DNA of 64,000 bases, taken from the NCBI GenBank assembly GCA_964627125.1, contig CAZVJQ010000003.1, positions 1 through 64,000 on the forward strand, in the 5' to 3' direction. Position 1 is the first letter of the stretch, and each line of letters opens with the position of its first letter. The notes beneath the pieces are model-generated. The model was not told the DNA's origin and searched no databases. It worked only from the letters and a program-made list of their open reading frames with translations. This stretch comes from Fastidiosipila sp964627125. GTDB taxonomy: Bacteria > Bacillota > Clostridia > Saccharofermentanales > Fastidiosipilaceae. Of this stretch, positions 17,535 through 26,327 are shown in pieces. Made by a program: the position numbers and the translations under genes.

Positions 17535-17625
17535 TTATTACCCCTCAAACAAATCATAAACTGTGATTACTATTTTAAGCTAGATGTTGTATAGTTGTTA
17601 AGGTGTTTTTTGTGAGGAGGAGAAA

Positions 17626-18570
17626 TTGGATAGTTTAATAGTTGCACTTAATGCAGTCATACCTTTAATAATTGTAGCTCTAATAGGATATTACAGCCGT
17701 AAATCTGGGCTTGTATCTGCAGAGGGATATAAGCAGATGAGTAGAATGCTAACCAGGATAATTTTCCCGGCTCTGGTTTTTTCTAATAGCTATAATGCAA
17801 ATTTAGATACAGTTTTTTCTAGCCCAGCTCTTGTCTACATAGCAATTGTTTTAATGGTATTCTTCTTTCTGTTTGCTGGAATTATACATAGAGCAGAATC
17901 TTCAAATAGGAGACGAGCTGCAATGCTTCAAGGAAGTATAAGGACCAGTGCTTTGCTATTTGGTCTGCCACTCGCAGCATCTATACTTCCTGAATCACAG
18001 ATGGGGATAGTTTCATTGGCTGCTACATTGACAATTCCGTACAACAATATTTTCCCTAATATTGGTTTTGCTATGTACTCTGAGGACTCTAAAGATTTCA
18101 AGAGTAAAATAATTAACTTATTTAGGAATCCAATTTTACTAGCGACACTTTTGGGCTTAGCGTTAAACTTTCTAGATTTCCATGTACCTCAACTTATTAT
18201 GACAAGTGCAGAATACTTGGGTAGAATTTCAACAGGTCTGTCTATATTAGTAATTGGTGGAACATTTATCTTCAATACATTAGAGAAGTTTGATCTATCA
18301 TTTTTCTTAACTGTAGCTCTGAAAATATTTATTGGACCATTAATTGCTTTAATTGGAGCTTACTTTATTGGATTGAGAGAGGCGGAGCTCATTGCAGTTC
18401 TAATAGTATTCGGTGGACCTACCTCAGTTACCAGTTATCCAATTGCAGTTGATGAAGGGCTAGATGAGGAGCTTGCAAATAATATTGTTGTCTATTCGAC
18501 ATTGGCATCTATTATTACCATTTTAGGATTTATAACAATTATGGGTCATCTAGGTTGGGTGACATTGTAG
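17626..18570 (+). CDS. AEC family transporter (auxin efflux carrier-like)
   Basis: 314 residues starting at TTG 17626 with AGGAGGAG 5 nt upstream. About ten hydrophobic segments in two halves, with the N-terminal block ALIGYYSRKSGLVSAEGYKQMSRMLTRIIFPALVF and C-terminal FGGPTSVTSYPIAVDEG typical of the AEC family of malate/permease-type carriers. Substrate unknown. It diverges from the C39-like gene. Confidence 0.88.
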   Translation: MDSLIVALNAVIPLIIVALIGYYSRKSGLVSAEGYKQMSRMLTRIIFPALVFSNSYNANLDTVFSSPALVYIAIVLMVFFFLFAGIIHRAESSNRRRAAMLQGSIRTSALLFGLPLAASILPESQMGIVSLAATLTIPYNNIFPNIGFAMYSEDSKDFKSKIINLFRNPILLATLLGLALNFLDFHVPQLIMTSAEYLGRISTGLSILVIGGTFIFNTLEKFDLSFFLTVALKIFIGPLIALIGAYFIGLREAELIAVLIVFGGPTSVTSYPIAVDEGLDEELANNIVVYSTLASIITILGFITIMGHLGWVTL

Positions 18571-19030
18571 TAGCGGGGTTAGGCAACTTTTGCCAAAGCA
18601 AACTCCCAAAAACTTCCCGTATAATTGTCTAAAAACTTAGGTTTCTATTGTGCAAAATGACGAAATTGGCTGAGAAAGCCATATTTTTAGCGATTTTTAG
18701 AAAAAAAAGCATTTTTGTCTTGAATTTATCGAAAAAAAACTATATCATACTCAAGCACCTTATTTCAGAAAGCCCTGAAATAGGCTAAAGATTGCTACAT
18801 TGGAGCTGCAAACCAGTGGAGGGAACTTTAGAGAAGTGAGTAAATCAAAAGATTTACAGTAGGATTTTCTTGTGGGTAATTAAACTGAATACTAGTTAGT
18901 GAACTGGGAGCATGTAGCAAACGCTAAACGGCCCCCAGGATTTTTACTGAGAAAACATGTATTGAGCTATAAAATGAAACGCCCGGAAGAGAAGTTGCCT
19001 ACAGCAGCAAAAAAATAGGAGGAATTAAGG
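18571..19030 (+). promoter_or_regulatory. S10 operon promoter region and structured leader
   Basis: 460 bp without a gene. A short TGGCT/AGCCA hairpin with ATATTTTT (18667-18688) may end the AEC transcript. The promoter at 18720-18748 would give a leader of about 275 nt. The leader holds a 10-bp hairpin around TATTTCAG/CTGAAATA (18761-18782), GTAAATC-AAAA-GATTTAC (18840-18857) and CTGGG/CCCAG (18904-18938) enclosing TAGC-AAAC-GCTA, followed by GATTTTT. Such a leader is the expected place for ribosomal-protein feedback (L4 in known cases); I did not recognise a specific family. Confidence 0.55.
18720..18748 (+). promoter_or_regulatory. S10 operon promoter
   Basis: TTGAAT, 17-bp A-rich spacer, TATCAT. 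A run of A tracts just upstream could act as an UP element. Confidence 0.6.
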
Positions 19031-19342
19031 ATGGCAGTTAGTCAAAAAATTCGTATACGTTTGAAGGCTTACGATCACAGAGCATTAGATGCTTCAGCAG
19101 AAAGAATAGTAGAAACAACAAACCGTACAGGTGCTACTATTTCTGGACCAATCCCTTTACCAACTGAGAAGGAAGTAGTTACAATTCTACGTTCACCTCA
19201 CGTTAATAAGGATTCAAGAGAGCAGTTCGAAATGCGTACACACAAGCGTTTGATTGATATTTATGCACCAAACCAGAAAACAATTGAAGCTCTAATGAAA
19301 TTAGATATTCCAGCTGGTGTAAATATCGAAATTAAATTGTAA
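19031..19342 (+). CDS. rpsJ: 30S ribosomal protein S10
   Basis: 103 residues, normal length. QKIRIRLKAYDHRALDASAERIVETTNRTGA at the start and the SREQFEMRTHKRLIDI region are canonical. First gene of the S10 cluster; AGGAGGAATTAAGG gives an excellent ribosome site. Unusually, 108 bp of structured sequence separates it from rplC. Confidence 0.98.
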   Translation: MAVSQKIRIRLKAYDHRALDASAERIVETTNRTGATISGPIPLPTEKEVVTILRSPHVNKDSREQFEMRTHKRLIDIYAPNQKTIEALMKLDIPAGVNIEIKL

Positions 19343-19450
19343 TCAGGCTCCGACTGTGCATAGCACAGCTTCCTCTACCCAGAGAGGTATGAAGTAGTAG
19401 TCTGGTCAAGTTCGTTAAGAAGCGAACCAATAGCCAAAAAGGAGAAGAAA
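19343..19450 (+). other. Structured rpsJ-rplC intercistronic region
   Basis: Three clear hairpins in a row: CTGTGC-ATA-GCACAG (19354-19368), CCTCT/AGAGG (19372-19387) and GTTCG/CGAAC (19410-19427). Every other ribosomal junction nearby is short and unstructured, so this may be a regulatory or processing site. Confidence 0.55.
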
Positions 19451-20098
19451 ATGAGCAAATTTATGCTAGGGAAAAAAGCTGGTATGACTCAGCTTTTTGA
19501 TGAGAATGGAAACTCTGTTCCAGTTACAGTAATCGATTGTGGACCTGTGACAGTAGTTCAAAAGAAAACAAATGAAACTGACAACTATACAGCTGTTAAA
19601 GTTGCATATGATGAAGTTAGAGACAATTTATTAAATAAACCAGCTAAGGGTCAATTTGATAAAGCAGGAACAAAATCTTTCCGCACACTATCTGAATTTA
19701 GAGTTGAAGATGCAGAAGCTTTTGAAGTAGGTCAAGTAATCAGTGCAAGCGATATGTTTGAAGTCGGTGATGTAGTAGACGTAATTGGTGTTTCAAAAGG
19801 TAAAGGTTATGCAGGTAACGTTAAGCGTCATAACCAAGCTGGTGGACACGAAGGTCACGGTTCTAAATACCACAGACAAATTGGTTCAATGGGTGCGTCA
19901 GCAAGACCAGCACGTGTTCTAAAAGGTAAAAAGATGCCAGGTCAACTAGGTAACAAGCAAGTTACAATCCAAAACTTAGATGTAGTTTTAGTTGATGGAG
20001 AGCGTAATATCATCGCTGTTAAAGGTTCTATTCCTGGTTCACGTGGAAATACAGTCACAATTTCTGACAGTGTTAAAGTCAGTAAGAGAGCAAAGTAG
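19451..20098 (+). CDS. rplC: 50S ribosomal protein L3
   Basis: 215 residues. Conserved start MLGKKAGMTQLFDENG and the internal loop GKGYAGNVKRHNQAGGHEGHGSKYHR that reaches the peptidyl transferase centre. Ribosome site AAAAAGGAG. Follows the structured rpsJ-rplC spacer; rplD starts 14 bp downstream. Confidence 0.98.
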   Translation: MSKFMLGKKAGMTQLFDENGNSVPVTVIDCGPVTVVQKKTNETDNYTAVKVAYDEVRDNLLNKPAKGQFDKAGTKSFRTLSEFRVEDAEAFEVGQVISASDMFEVGDVVDVIGVSKGKGYAGNVKRHNQAGGHEGHGSKYHRQIGSMGASARPARVLKGKKMPGQLGNKQVTIQNLDVVLVDGERNIIAVKGSIPGSRGNTVTISDSVKVSKRAK

Positions 20099-20112
20099 GT
20101 AAGGAGACTTAA

Positions 20113-20736
20113 ATGGCAAAAGTAAATTTATACAATCTGGAAGGTAAAGTTGTAGGCGACTACGAATTAACCGACTCCATTTATGATATCGAACCAAATG
20201 AAGTGGCTGTTTATCAAGTAGTCAAGGCTCAACTTGCTAATAAGAGACAAGGAACTTCAAAGGTTAAAGATAGAAGTGAAGTTCGTGGTGGTGGTAAAAA
20301 GCCATGGAGACAAAAAGGTACAGGTAGAGCACGTCACGGTTCAACACGTTCCCCAATTTGGGTAGGTGGTGGTGTTACTTTCGGACCTACACCTCGTAGC
20401 TACAACCTTTCTATTAATAAGAAAGTAAAGAGATTAGCTCTTAAGTCAGTTTTAAGCGCTAAGGCAAAAGCAGAAAAAGTATTCGTTATTGACAGTGTAG
20501 AATTAGATGCTCCTAAAACTAAGGTATTAAAAGATTTATTTACAAATCTAGATCTAGTTCAAAATGCATTAGTAGTAATCGATAGTACAGATGAAAACGC
20601 AAAATTATCATTACGTAACTTATCAAATGTAAACTATGCTTACTACAACACTATCAATACTTATGACATCTTGAATCATGACGCATTAATCATGACTCAA
20701 GCAGCAGCAGAGAAGATTGAGGAGGTATACGCATAA
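20113..20736 (+). CDS. rplD: 50S ribosomal protein L4
   Basis: 207 residues with the internal extended loop KVKDRSEVRGGGKKPWRQKGTGRARHGS that lines the exit tunnel. In enterobacteria L4 also represses its own S10 operon; whether it does so here is unknown, but the long S10 leader would permit it. Its TAA stop shares one base with the rplW ATG (translational coupling). Confidence 0.98.
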   Translation: MAKVNLYNLEGKVVGDYELTDSIYDIEPNEVAVYQVVKAQLANKRQGTSKVKDRSEVRGGGKKPWRQKGTGRARHGSTRSPIWVGGGVTFGPTPRSYNLSINKKVKRLALKSVLSAKAKAEKVFVIDSVELDAPKTKVLKDLFTNLDLVQNALVVIDSTDENAKLSLRNLSNVNYAYYNTINTYDILNHDALIMTQAAAEKIEEVYA

Positions 20737-21089
20737 TGAAATCCGCATACGAAGTTATACTAGAACCTATTATTACTGAGAAGAGTACTGACGGACTAAT
20801 TGATGGTAAATATACTTTTAAAGTCGCAAAAACTGCAAGTAAGCCAGAAATTAGAATCGCAGCAGAAAAACTCTTCGGCGTAAAAGTACTAAACGTTAAT
20901 ACTATTAATGTTAAAGGTAAGAAGAAGAGAGTTAATAATCACCAAGGTTACACTTCAGACTGGAAGAAAGCGATTATTACAATCGACCTAGATCCTTCAG
21001 ATACAGTTTACACATCAGAAGGTGGTAAAGAAGTAAAAGTTAAGAGTGATTACAAGACTTCAATTGAAGAGTTCGGATTTGGACAATAG
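20736..21089 (+). CDS. rplW: 50S ribosomal protein L23
   Basis: 117 residues, with EVILEPIITEKSTDGLIDGKYTFKVA at the start. Forms part of the docking site for trigger factor and SRP at the exit tunnel. Slightly longer than usual due to an acidic/basic tail after YTSDWKKAIITID. One-base overlap with rplD. Confidence 0.97.
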   Translation: MKSAYEVILEPIITEKSTDGLIDGKYTFKVAKTASKPEIRIAAEKLFGVKVLNVNTINVKGKKKRVNNHQGYTSDWKKAIITIDLDPSDTVYTSEGGKEVKVKSDYKTSIEEFGFGQ

Positions 21090-21119
21090 GCCAAAGACAT
21101 AAGGATAAGGAGATAAACT

Positions 21120-21947
21120 ATGCCAATCAAAAGATATAAACCAACTTCTCCTGCTAGAAGACAGATGTCAGTGGCTGATTATTCTGTCATCACTAAGAGC
21201 AAACCAGAGAAGAGTTTGGTAAAGAGCAAGAAGAAGAATGCTGGTAGAAATAACAGCGGTAAAATTACAATCCGTCACCGTGGTGGTGGTAATAGGCAAA
21301 TGATCCGTGAGATCGACTGGAGAAGAAATAAAGATGGCGTACCTGCAAAGGTTATTGCAATCGAGTATGATCCAAATCGTACAGCTCACTTAGCACTATT
21401 ACAATACATTGATGGTGAAAAACGCTACATTCTACAAGCTGCTGGAATGAAGGTTGGAGATCAAGTTCGAAGCGGTGAAGAGGCTGAAGTAAGAAGAGGT
21501 AATGCTAAAAAATTAAAGAACATTCCTCTAGGTACAGTAGTACACAACGTAGAACTTAAACCAGGATACGGCGCACAAATGGCAAGAACTGCTGGTGCAC
21601 ATGCTCAATTAGTAGCTAAAGAAGGTAAATATGCAACATTAAGATTACCTTCAGGTGAAGTAAGACTAGTCTTACAAGAATGTAGAGCAACAATCGGTAG
21701 TGTCGGTAATGCAGAACATGAAAACATCCAAGTTGGTAAAGCTGGTAAGACAAGACATAAAGGTTTTAGACCAACTGTTCGTGGTGTTGTTATGAACCCA
21801 GTAGATCACCCTCACGGTGGTGGTGAAGGTAAATCACCAATCGGTAGACCAAGTCCTGTTTCTCCATGGGGTAAGAAGACACTAGGTAAGAAGACACGTA
21901 AGAAGAATAAAGCTTCTAACAAATACATCGTAAGAAGAAAGAAGTAG
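21120..21947 (+). CDS. rplB: 50S ribosomal protein L2
   Basis: 275 residues. RRQMSVADY near the start and VMNPVDHPHGGGEGK (the strictly conserved His-containing loop near the peptidyl transferase centre) are present. Ribosome site AAGGAGATAAAC. Confidence 0.99.
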   Translation: MPIKRYKPTSPARRQMSVADYSVITKSKPEKSLVKSKKKNAGRNNSGKITIRHRGGGNRQMIREIDWRRNKDGVPAKVIAIEYDPNRTAHLALLQYIDGEKRYILQAAGMKVGDQVRSGEEAEVRRGNAKKLKNIPLGTVVHNVELKPGYGAQMARTAGAHAQLVAKEGKYATLRLPSGEVRLVLQECRATIGSVGNAEHENIQVGKAGKTRHKGFRPTVRGVVMNPVDHPHGGGEGKSPIGRPSPVSPWGKKTLGKKTRKKNKASNKYIVRRKK

Positions 21948-21957
21948 GAGGTAAATA

Positions 21958-22239
21958 ATGAGTCGTTCAGCAAAAAAAGGTTTCTTTATTGAAGAATCTT
22001 TAATTAAAAAAGTTCGTGCACAGAATGAATCAAACGAGCGTTCAGTAATTAGAACATGGTCAAGAACTTCTACTATCTTCCCTGAGATGGTAGGTCACAC
22101 AATAGCAGTTCACGATGGACGCAAACATGTTCCTGTATACATTACAGAAGACATGGTAGGACATAAATTAGGTGAATTTGCTTTGACCAGAACATTTAGA
22201 GGCCACAAGAACACAGATAAGAAAGCAAAACTAAGATAA
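21958..22239 (+). CDS. rpsS: 30S ribosomal protein S19
   Basis: 93 residues. SRSAKKGFFIEESLIKKV, TWSRTSTIFPEMVGHTIAVHDGRKHVPVYI and GEFALTRTFRGH are canonical. Ten-bp spacing from rplB with AGGAGGTAAATA. Confidence 0.99.
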   Translation: MSRSAKKGFFIEESLIKKVRAQNESNERSVIRTWSRTSTIFPEMVGHTIAVHDGRKHVPVYITEDMVGHKLGEFALTRTFRGHKNTDKKAKLR

Positions 22240-22252
22240 GGAGGATAAGATT

Positions 22253-22726
22253 TTGAACAAGAAATATACAAGAGCGTACTTACAAGAAAATCGCGATGAA
22301 GTTTTAGAGTTATATTCAAAACCTCGTAGAAAGTCTAATCGTCCTGCAATCCTTACTAAGAAACAACGTAAAACCTTAGGTATTGGTAAAGATAGAGGAG
22401 TTGCATCAATTAAGAATGTTAGAGTTGCTCCTCGTAAGGTTGAAATCGTATTAGATCAAATTAGAAATAAAAATGTCCGTGAAGCTAGAGCAATTTTACT
22501 CTACACAGATAAAGTAGCATCAGAGCACTTAATTAAATTATTAGACTCAGCTGTTGCAAATGCTGTAAACAATAATGGACTAGTAGAAGATAGCTTATAT
22601 GTTTCATATTGTAATGCTAGCCAAGGTGTAACTTTAAAACGTTACAGACCTCGTGGTAAAGGTAGTGCGACACCAATTAACAAGCGCACAAGCAATATTG
22701 AAATAATCGTTAAGGCTAGAGATTAG
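22253..22726 (+). CDS. rplV: 50S ribosomal protein L22 with N-terminal extension
   Basis: 157 residues, against about 110-115 in most bacteria. The conserved L22 core begins near residue 50 (ASIKNVRVAPRKVEIVLDQI) and ends normally with the tunnel loop region (RYRPRGKGSATPINKRTSNIEIIV). Residues 1-48 are an extra, basic segment. The start is TTG with AGGAGG 10 nt upstream, and no in-frame ATG with a site lies at the core, so the extension is probably translated. Part of the S10 operon between rpsS and rpsC. Confidence 0.95.
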   Translation: MNKKYTRAYLQENRDEVLELYSKPRRKSNRPAILTKKQRKTLGIGKDRGVASIKNVRVAPRKVEIVLDQIRNKNVREARAILLYTDKVASEHLIKLLDSAVANAVNNNGLVEDSLYVSYCNASQGVTLKRYRPRGKGSATPINKRTSNIEIIVKARD

Positions 22727-22744
22727 GGAGGTTGCGAATAATAT

Positions 22745-23473
22745 ATGGGACAAAAAGTCAATCCAAATGGATTTCGTGTAGGTGTTGTTAAAGACTGGAG
22801 TACTAAATGGTATGCAGATAAGAAGGACTTTAGCAGATACTTAGTAGAAGATAAGAAAATTCGTGACTTCGTTAAGAAAGAGTTCTACGACGCAGGTGTT
22901 GCAGAAACTCATATCGAGCGTAAAGGTGACGATAAAACAACATTAACAATTTTTACAGCTAGACCTGGTGTTATCATCGGACGTCAAGGTGCAGGAATTG
23001 AAGATTTCAAGAAGAAGATTACAAAGAAATTTAAAAAAGATTTCTTTATTAATGTAAATGAAGTACCAAATCCAGATACAAATGCTCAACTATTAGCAGA
23101 AAATATTGCAGCTCAATTAGAGAATCGTGTTGCATTTAGAAGAGCTATGAGACAAGTAATTACTAGAGCAATGAAATCTGGTGCAAAAGGTATTAAGACA
23201 ATGGTTAGTGGACGTTTAGCTGGTGCTGAAATGGCACGTACTGAGCAATATGACGAAGGAACAGTTCCTTTACATACACTAAGAGCGAACATTGACTATG
23301 CTACCGCAGAAGCAAATACTCAATACGGTATTATCGGCGTAAAGGTATGGGTTTATAAAGGTGATGTTCTAGATGGCGAACTTAAATCAGTAGCTAATGA
23401 ACAAGCAAGAAAACCAGTACGTGGTGGCGGTAATAGACGTAGAAATAACAACAGAAGAGGAGGAAATAATTAA
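22745..23473 (+). CDS. rpsC: 30S ribosomal protein S3
   Basis: 242 residues. Canonical MGQKVNPNGFRVGVVKDWSTKWYADKKD start; KH domain with GVIIGRQGAGIEDFKKKI. The tail is Arg/Asn/Gly-rich (RKPVRGGGNRRRNNNRR). GGGAGG is 13 nt from the ATG, slightly long. Its stop overlaps the rplP start by one base. Confidence 0.98.
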   Translation: MGQKVNPNGFRVGVVKDWSTKWYADKKDFSRYLVEDKKIRDFVKKEFYDAGVAETHIERKGDDKTTLTIFTARPGVIIGRQGAGIEDFKKKITKKFKKDFFINVNEVPNPDTNAQLLAENIAAQLENRVAFRRAMRQVITRAMKSGAKGIKTMVSGRLAGAEMARTEQYDEGTVPLHTLRANIDYATAEANTQYGIIGVKVWVYKGDVLDGELKSVANEQARKPVRGGGNRRRNNNRRGGNN

Positions 23474-23901
23474 TGTTACTCCCTAAAAGAGTTAAGTATA
23501 GAAGACAACACCGTGGACGCATGAAGGGTAAAGCAACCCGTGGTAATAAAGTAACTTACGGTGATTTTGGCCTAGTAGCACTTGAGCCAACATGGATCAA
23601 GAGTAATCAAATCGAAGCAGCACGTGTTTCTATCAACAGAGCGATGCGTCGTGGTGGTAAACTTTGGATTAAGATTTTTCCACACAAACCAGTAACTAAG
23701 AAACCAGCTGAAGTACGTATGGGTAAAGGTAAAGGTTCACCAGAATTCTACGTTGCTGTTGTTAAACCAGGACGTGTAATGTTTGAAGTAGCAGGTGTTC
23801 CAGAAGCAGTTGCAAGAGAAGCTCTAAGAAGAGCAAGTTATAAACTACCAATTAGAACTAAAATAGTTAAGAAGGGTGAGGAGGGTGCATATGAAAGCTA
23901 G
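23473..23901 (+). CDS. rplP: 50S ribosomal protein L16
   Basis: 142 residues, starting MLLPKRVKYRRQHRGRMKGKATRGN. The region RMGKGKGSPEFYVAVVKPGR is canonical. The last 11 bp overlap the rpmC start, and its ribosome site sits in the coding end of rpsC (AGAGGAGG). Confidence 0.98.
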   Translation: MLLPKRVKYRRQHRGRMKGKATRGNKVTYGDFGLVALEPTWIKSNQIEAARVSINRAMRRGGKLWIKIFPHKPVTKKPAEVRMGKGKGSPEFYVAVVKPGRVMFEVAGVPEAVAREALRRASYKLPIRTKIVKKGEEGAYES

Positions 23902-24094
23902 TGATTTACGTGATAGAACTAATGAAGAGCTAAATGAAGAATTAGTTGAATTACAAAGCGAGCTATTCAAGCTACGTTTTCAAAATGCAACTCATAATTT
24001 AGAAAACCCACAACAATTAAAATATGTTAGAAGAGACATTGCACGTGTAAAAACTATAATTCGTGAACGCGAATTAAGTGAAAGTGCAAAATAG
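23891..24094 (+). CDS. rpmC: 50S ribosomal protein L29
   Basis: 67 residues from ATG 23891, preceded by GAGGAGGGTGCAT. MKASDLRDRTNEELNEELVELQSELFKLRFQ and IARVKTIIRERE are canonical. A longer in-frame start at 23876 has no site. Overlaps the rplP end by 11 bp. Confidence 0.96.
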   Translation: MKASDLRDRTNEELNEELVELQSELFKLRFQNATHNLENPQQLKYVRRDIARVKTIIRERELSESAK

Positions 24095-24106
24095 GAGGAA
24101 GCTTAA

Positions 24107-24367
24107 ATGGCAGATGAAAGAAATTTACGCAAAAGCCGTGTAGGCCTAGTTGTTTCAGATAAGATGGACAAGACTATCGTTGTACAAGTTGAAGTACTAA
24201 AGAAGCATCCTCTATATAAGAAACATATTAAGGCATCAAAGAAATTTTCTGTACATGATGAGAACAATGAAACAAACATTGGCGATCGTGTAAGAATTAC
24301 AGAAACAAGACCTTTAAGCAAAACTAAGCGCTGGCGTTTAGTTGAGATTATCGAGAAGGCTAAGTAG
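24107..24367 (+). CDS. rpsQ: 30S ribosomal protein S17
   Basis: 86 residues. LRKSRVGLVVSDKMDKTIVVQVE and VRITETRPLSKTKRWRLVEIIEKA are canonical. AGGAGGAAGCTTAA ribosome site. Confidence 0.98.
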   Translation: MADERNLRKSRVGLVVSDKMDKTIVVQVEVLKKHPLYKKHIKASKKFSVHDENNETNIGDRVRITETRPLSKTKRWRLVEIIEKAK

Positions 24368-24384
24368 GCAGGGAGGGAAATCAT

Positions 24385-24753
24385 ATGATACAAGTAGAAA
24401 GTGTACTTAACTCTGCTGACAATACTGGAGCTCGTACCTTAAAGTGTATTAAAGTACTAGGTGGATCAAAGAGAAGATTCGCTGGTGTAGGTGACGTAAT
24501 CGTTGCTTCAGTACAAGAGGCATCACCTGGTGGTACTGTTAAAAAAGGTGAAGTTGTTAGAGCAGTTATAGTAAGAACAAAAAAATCAGTAAAAAGAACA
24601 GATGGTTCATTCATCAGATTTGATGAAAATGCTTGTGTAGTTATCAGAGATGATAAGAACCCACGTGGTACACGTATTTTTGGACCAATCGCTAGAGAGT
24701 TACGTGAAGGTGGATACACAAGAATTCTTTCACTAGCTCCAGAAGTATTATAG
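24385..24753 (+). CDS. rplN: 50S ribosomal protein L14
   Basis: 122 residues, exact family length. MIQVESVLNSADNTGARTLKCIKVLGG at the start and RGTRIFGPIARELR near the end. GGGAGGG ribosome site. Confidence 0.99.
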   Translation: MIQVESVLNSADNTGARTLKCIKVLGGSKRRFAGVGDVIVASVQEASPGGTVKKGEVVRAVIVRTKKSVKRTDGSFIRFDENACVVIRDDKNPRGTRIFGPIARELREGGYTRILSLAPEVL

Positions 24754-24762
24754 GAGGAAACT

Positions 24763-25107
24763 ATGGCAGATAAGATTCATGTAAAAAAAGGTGATCAAGT
24801 CTACGTTCTCTCCGGAAAAGACAGAGCGAAGACTGGTGAAGTATTAGAAGTTTATCCTAAAACTGGACGTGTTCTAGTTGAAGGTGTAAACGTAGTAGCA
24901 AAACACAAAAAACCAAGAAGAATGGGTGAAGTTTCAGGTATTTTCGAAGAAGAAGCTCCAATTCATAGCTCAAATGTTATGTTGGTAGACCCACAAACCG
25001 GAGAACCTACAAAAGTAGGTGTTCGTTTTAACGACAACGGTGATAAGGTACGTTTTGCTAAGAGAAGCGGTAATGAAATTGATGTCATTACTAAAGCTAG
25101 AGGATAG
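24763..25107 (+). CDS. rplX: 50S ribosomal protein L24
   Basis: 114 residues with the KOW motif (KGDQVYVLSGKDRAKTGEVLEV) and the VEGVNVVAKHKKP signature. Ten-bp spacing after rplN. Confidence 0.98.
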   Translation: MADKIHVKKGDQVYVLSGKDRAKTGEVLEVYPKTGRVLVEGVNVVAKHKKPRRMGEVSGIFEEEAPIHSSNVMLVDPQTGEPTKVGVRFNDNGDKVRFAKRSGNEIDVITKARG

Positions 25108-25121
25108 GAGAGCTAGGGATT

Positions 25122-25673
25122 ATGTCAAGATTAAAAGATAAATATTTAAACGAAGTAGCCCCAGCTTTGAATGAGAAATTTGCTTACAAGTCAGTAATGC
25201 AAACTCCTAAGTTGGATAAAATTGTTCTCAACATGGGAATTGGTGAGCGTGAAAACAGTAAGACTGTTGAAAACGCAGCTAAAGAGTTAACTCAAATTGC
25301 AGGACAAAGAGCAGTTATTACTAAAGCTAAAAAATCTATTGCAAACTTCCACTTACGTGAAGGTATGGAGATAGGTACTAAAGTTACATTGAGAGGCGAA
25401 AGAATGTATGAATTCTTAGATAGATTCATCAGTGTCGCTATTCCACGTGTTCGTGACTTTAGAGGTTTATCTGCAAACTCATTCGATGGAAGAGGAAACT
25501 ACTCTGTAGGTATGAAAGAACAATTAATGTTCCCAGAGATCAACTACGATTCAATCGATAAGATCAGAGGATTAGATATTTCAATTGTTACTACAGCTCA
25601 AACAGACGAGGAAGCTTTTGAATTATTAAACTTATTAGGTTTCCCATTTGCAAAGCAAGGAGATAATAACTAA
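25122..25673 (+). CDS. rplE: 50S ribosomal protein L5
   Basis: 183 residues. KIVLNMGIGE, GQRAVITKAKKSIANFHLREG and the P-site tRNA-contacting RVRDFRGLSANSFDGRGNYS loop are present. One-base overlap of stop with the rpsZ start. Confidence 0.99.
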   Translation: MSRLKDKYLNEVAPALNEKFAYKSVMQTPKLDKIVLNMGIGERENSKTVENAAKELTQIAGQRAVITKAKKSIANFHLREGMEIGTKVTLRGERMYEFLDRFISVAIPRVRDFRGLSANSFDGRGNYSVGMKEQLMFPEINYDSIDKIRGLDISIVTTAQTDEEAFELLNLLGFPFAKQGDNN

Positions 25674-25858
25674 TGGCTAAAAAATCAAAAATAGTACAAG
25701 CACAACGTGACAATAAGTACAGCACAAGAAATCACAATCGTTGTAATTTATGTGGACGTCCACGTTCATACATGCGTAAATACGGAATTTGCCGTTTGTG
25801 TTTCCGTGAATTAGCATACAAAGGTGAAATCCCTGGTGTGCACAAATCAAGCTGGTAG
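25673..25858 (+). CDS. rpsZ: 30S ribosomal protein S14, zinc type
   Basis: 61 residues. The zinc knuckle CNLCGRP...CRLCFREL has all four cysteines, which defines the short type Z form. This is typical of Gram-positive bacteria and supports the lineage call. Confidence 0.98.
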   Translation: MAKKSKIVQAQRDNKYSTRNHNRCNLCGRPRSYMRKYGICRLCFRELAYKGEIPGVHKSSW

Positions 25859-25873
25859 AGCAGGAGGTTAATA

Positions 25874-26269
25874 ATGCAAGTTACAGATAAAATAGCAGAT
25901 ATGCTAACAAGAATAAGAAATGCTGCTAGCGCTAAGCATGAAACTCTTGAAGTTCCAGCTTCTAAGCTAAAAAATGAAGTAGCAAGAATTTTATTAGAAG
26001 AAGGTTACATCAAGAACTACGAAGTAGTTGATGCTGAGCCACAAGGTGTAATTAAAATTACATTAAAATACGTTAATAAACAATCTGCAATCACAGGTAT
26101 TAAGCGTATCTCAAAACCAGGATTAAGAATTTATAGCCAATCAAATGAATTACCTAAAGTATTAGATGGTTTAGGTATCGCTATTGTTTCAACATCCAAA
26201 GGTGTGATGACTGATAGATCAGCTCGTCAAGAGAACGTAGGTGGAGAAGTGTTAGCCTACGTTTGGTAG
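25874..26269 (+). CDS. rpsH: 30S ribosomal protein S8
   Basis: 131 residues. DKIADMLTRIRNA at the start and GIAIVSTSKGVMTDRSARQENVGGEVLAYVW at the end. In E. coli S8 represses the spc operon; here no obvious S8 target was recognised near rplE. Confidence 0.98.
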   Translation: MQVTDKIADMLTRIRNAASAKHETLEVPASKLKNEVARILLEEGYIKNYEVVDAEPQGVIKITLKYVNKQSAITGIKRISKPGLRIYSQSNELPKVLDGLGIAIVSTSKGVMTDRSARQENVGGEVLAYVW

Positions 26270-26327
26270 AGACTTAACACTCTGAAAAGGATCGAAAGAT
26301 CTGCAATCTTAAGAGGAGGAAAAATAT

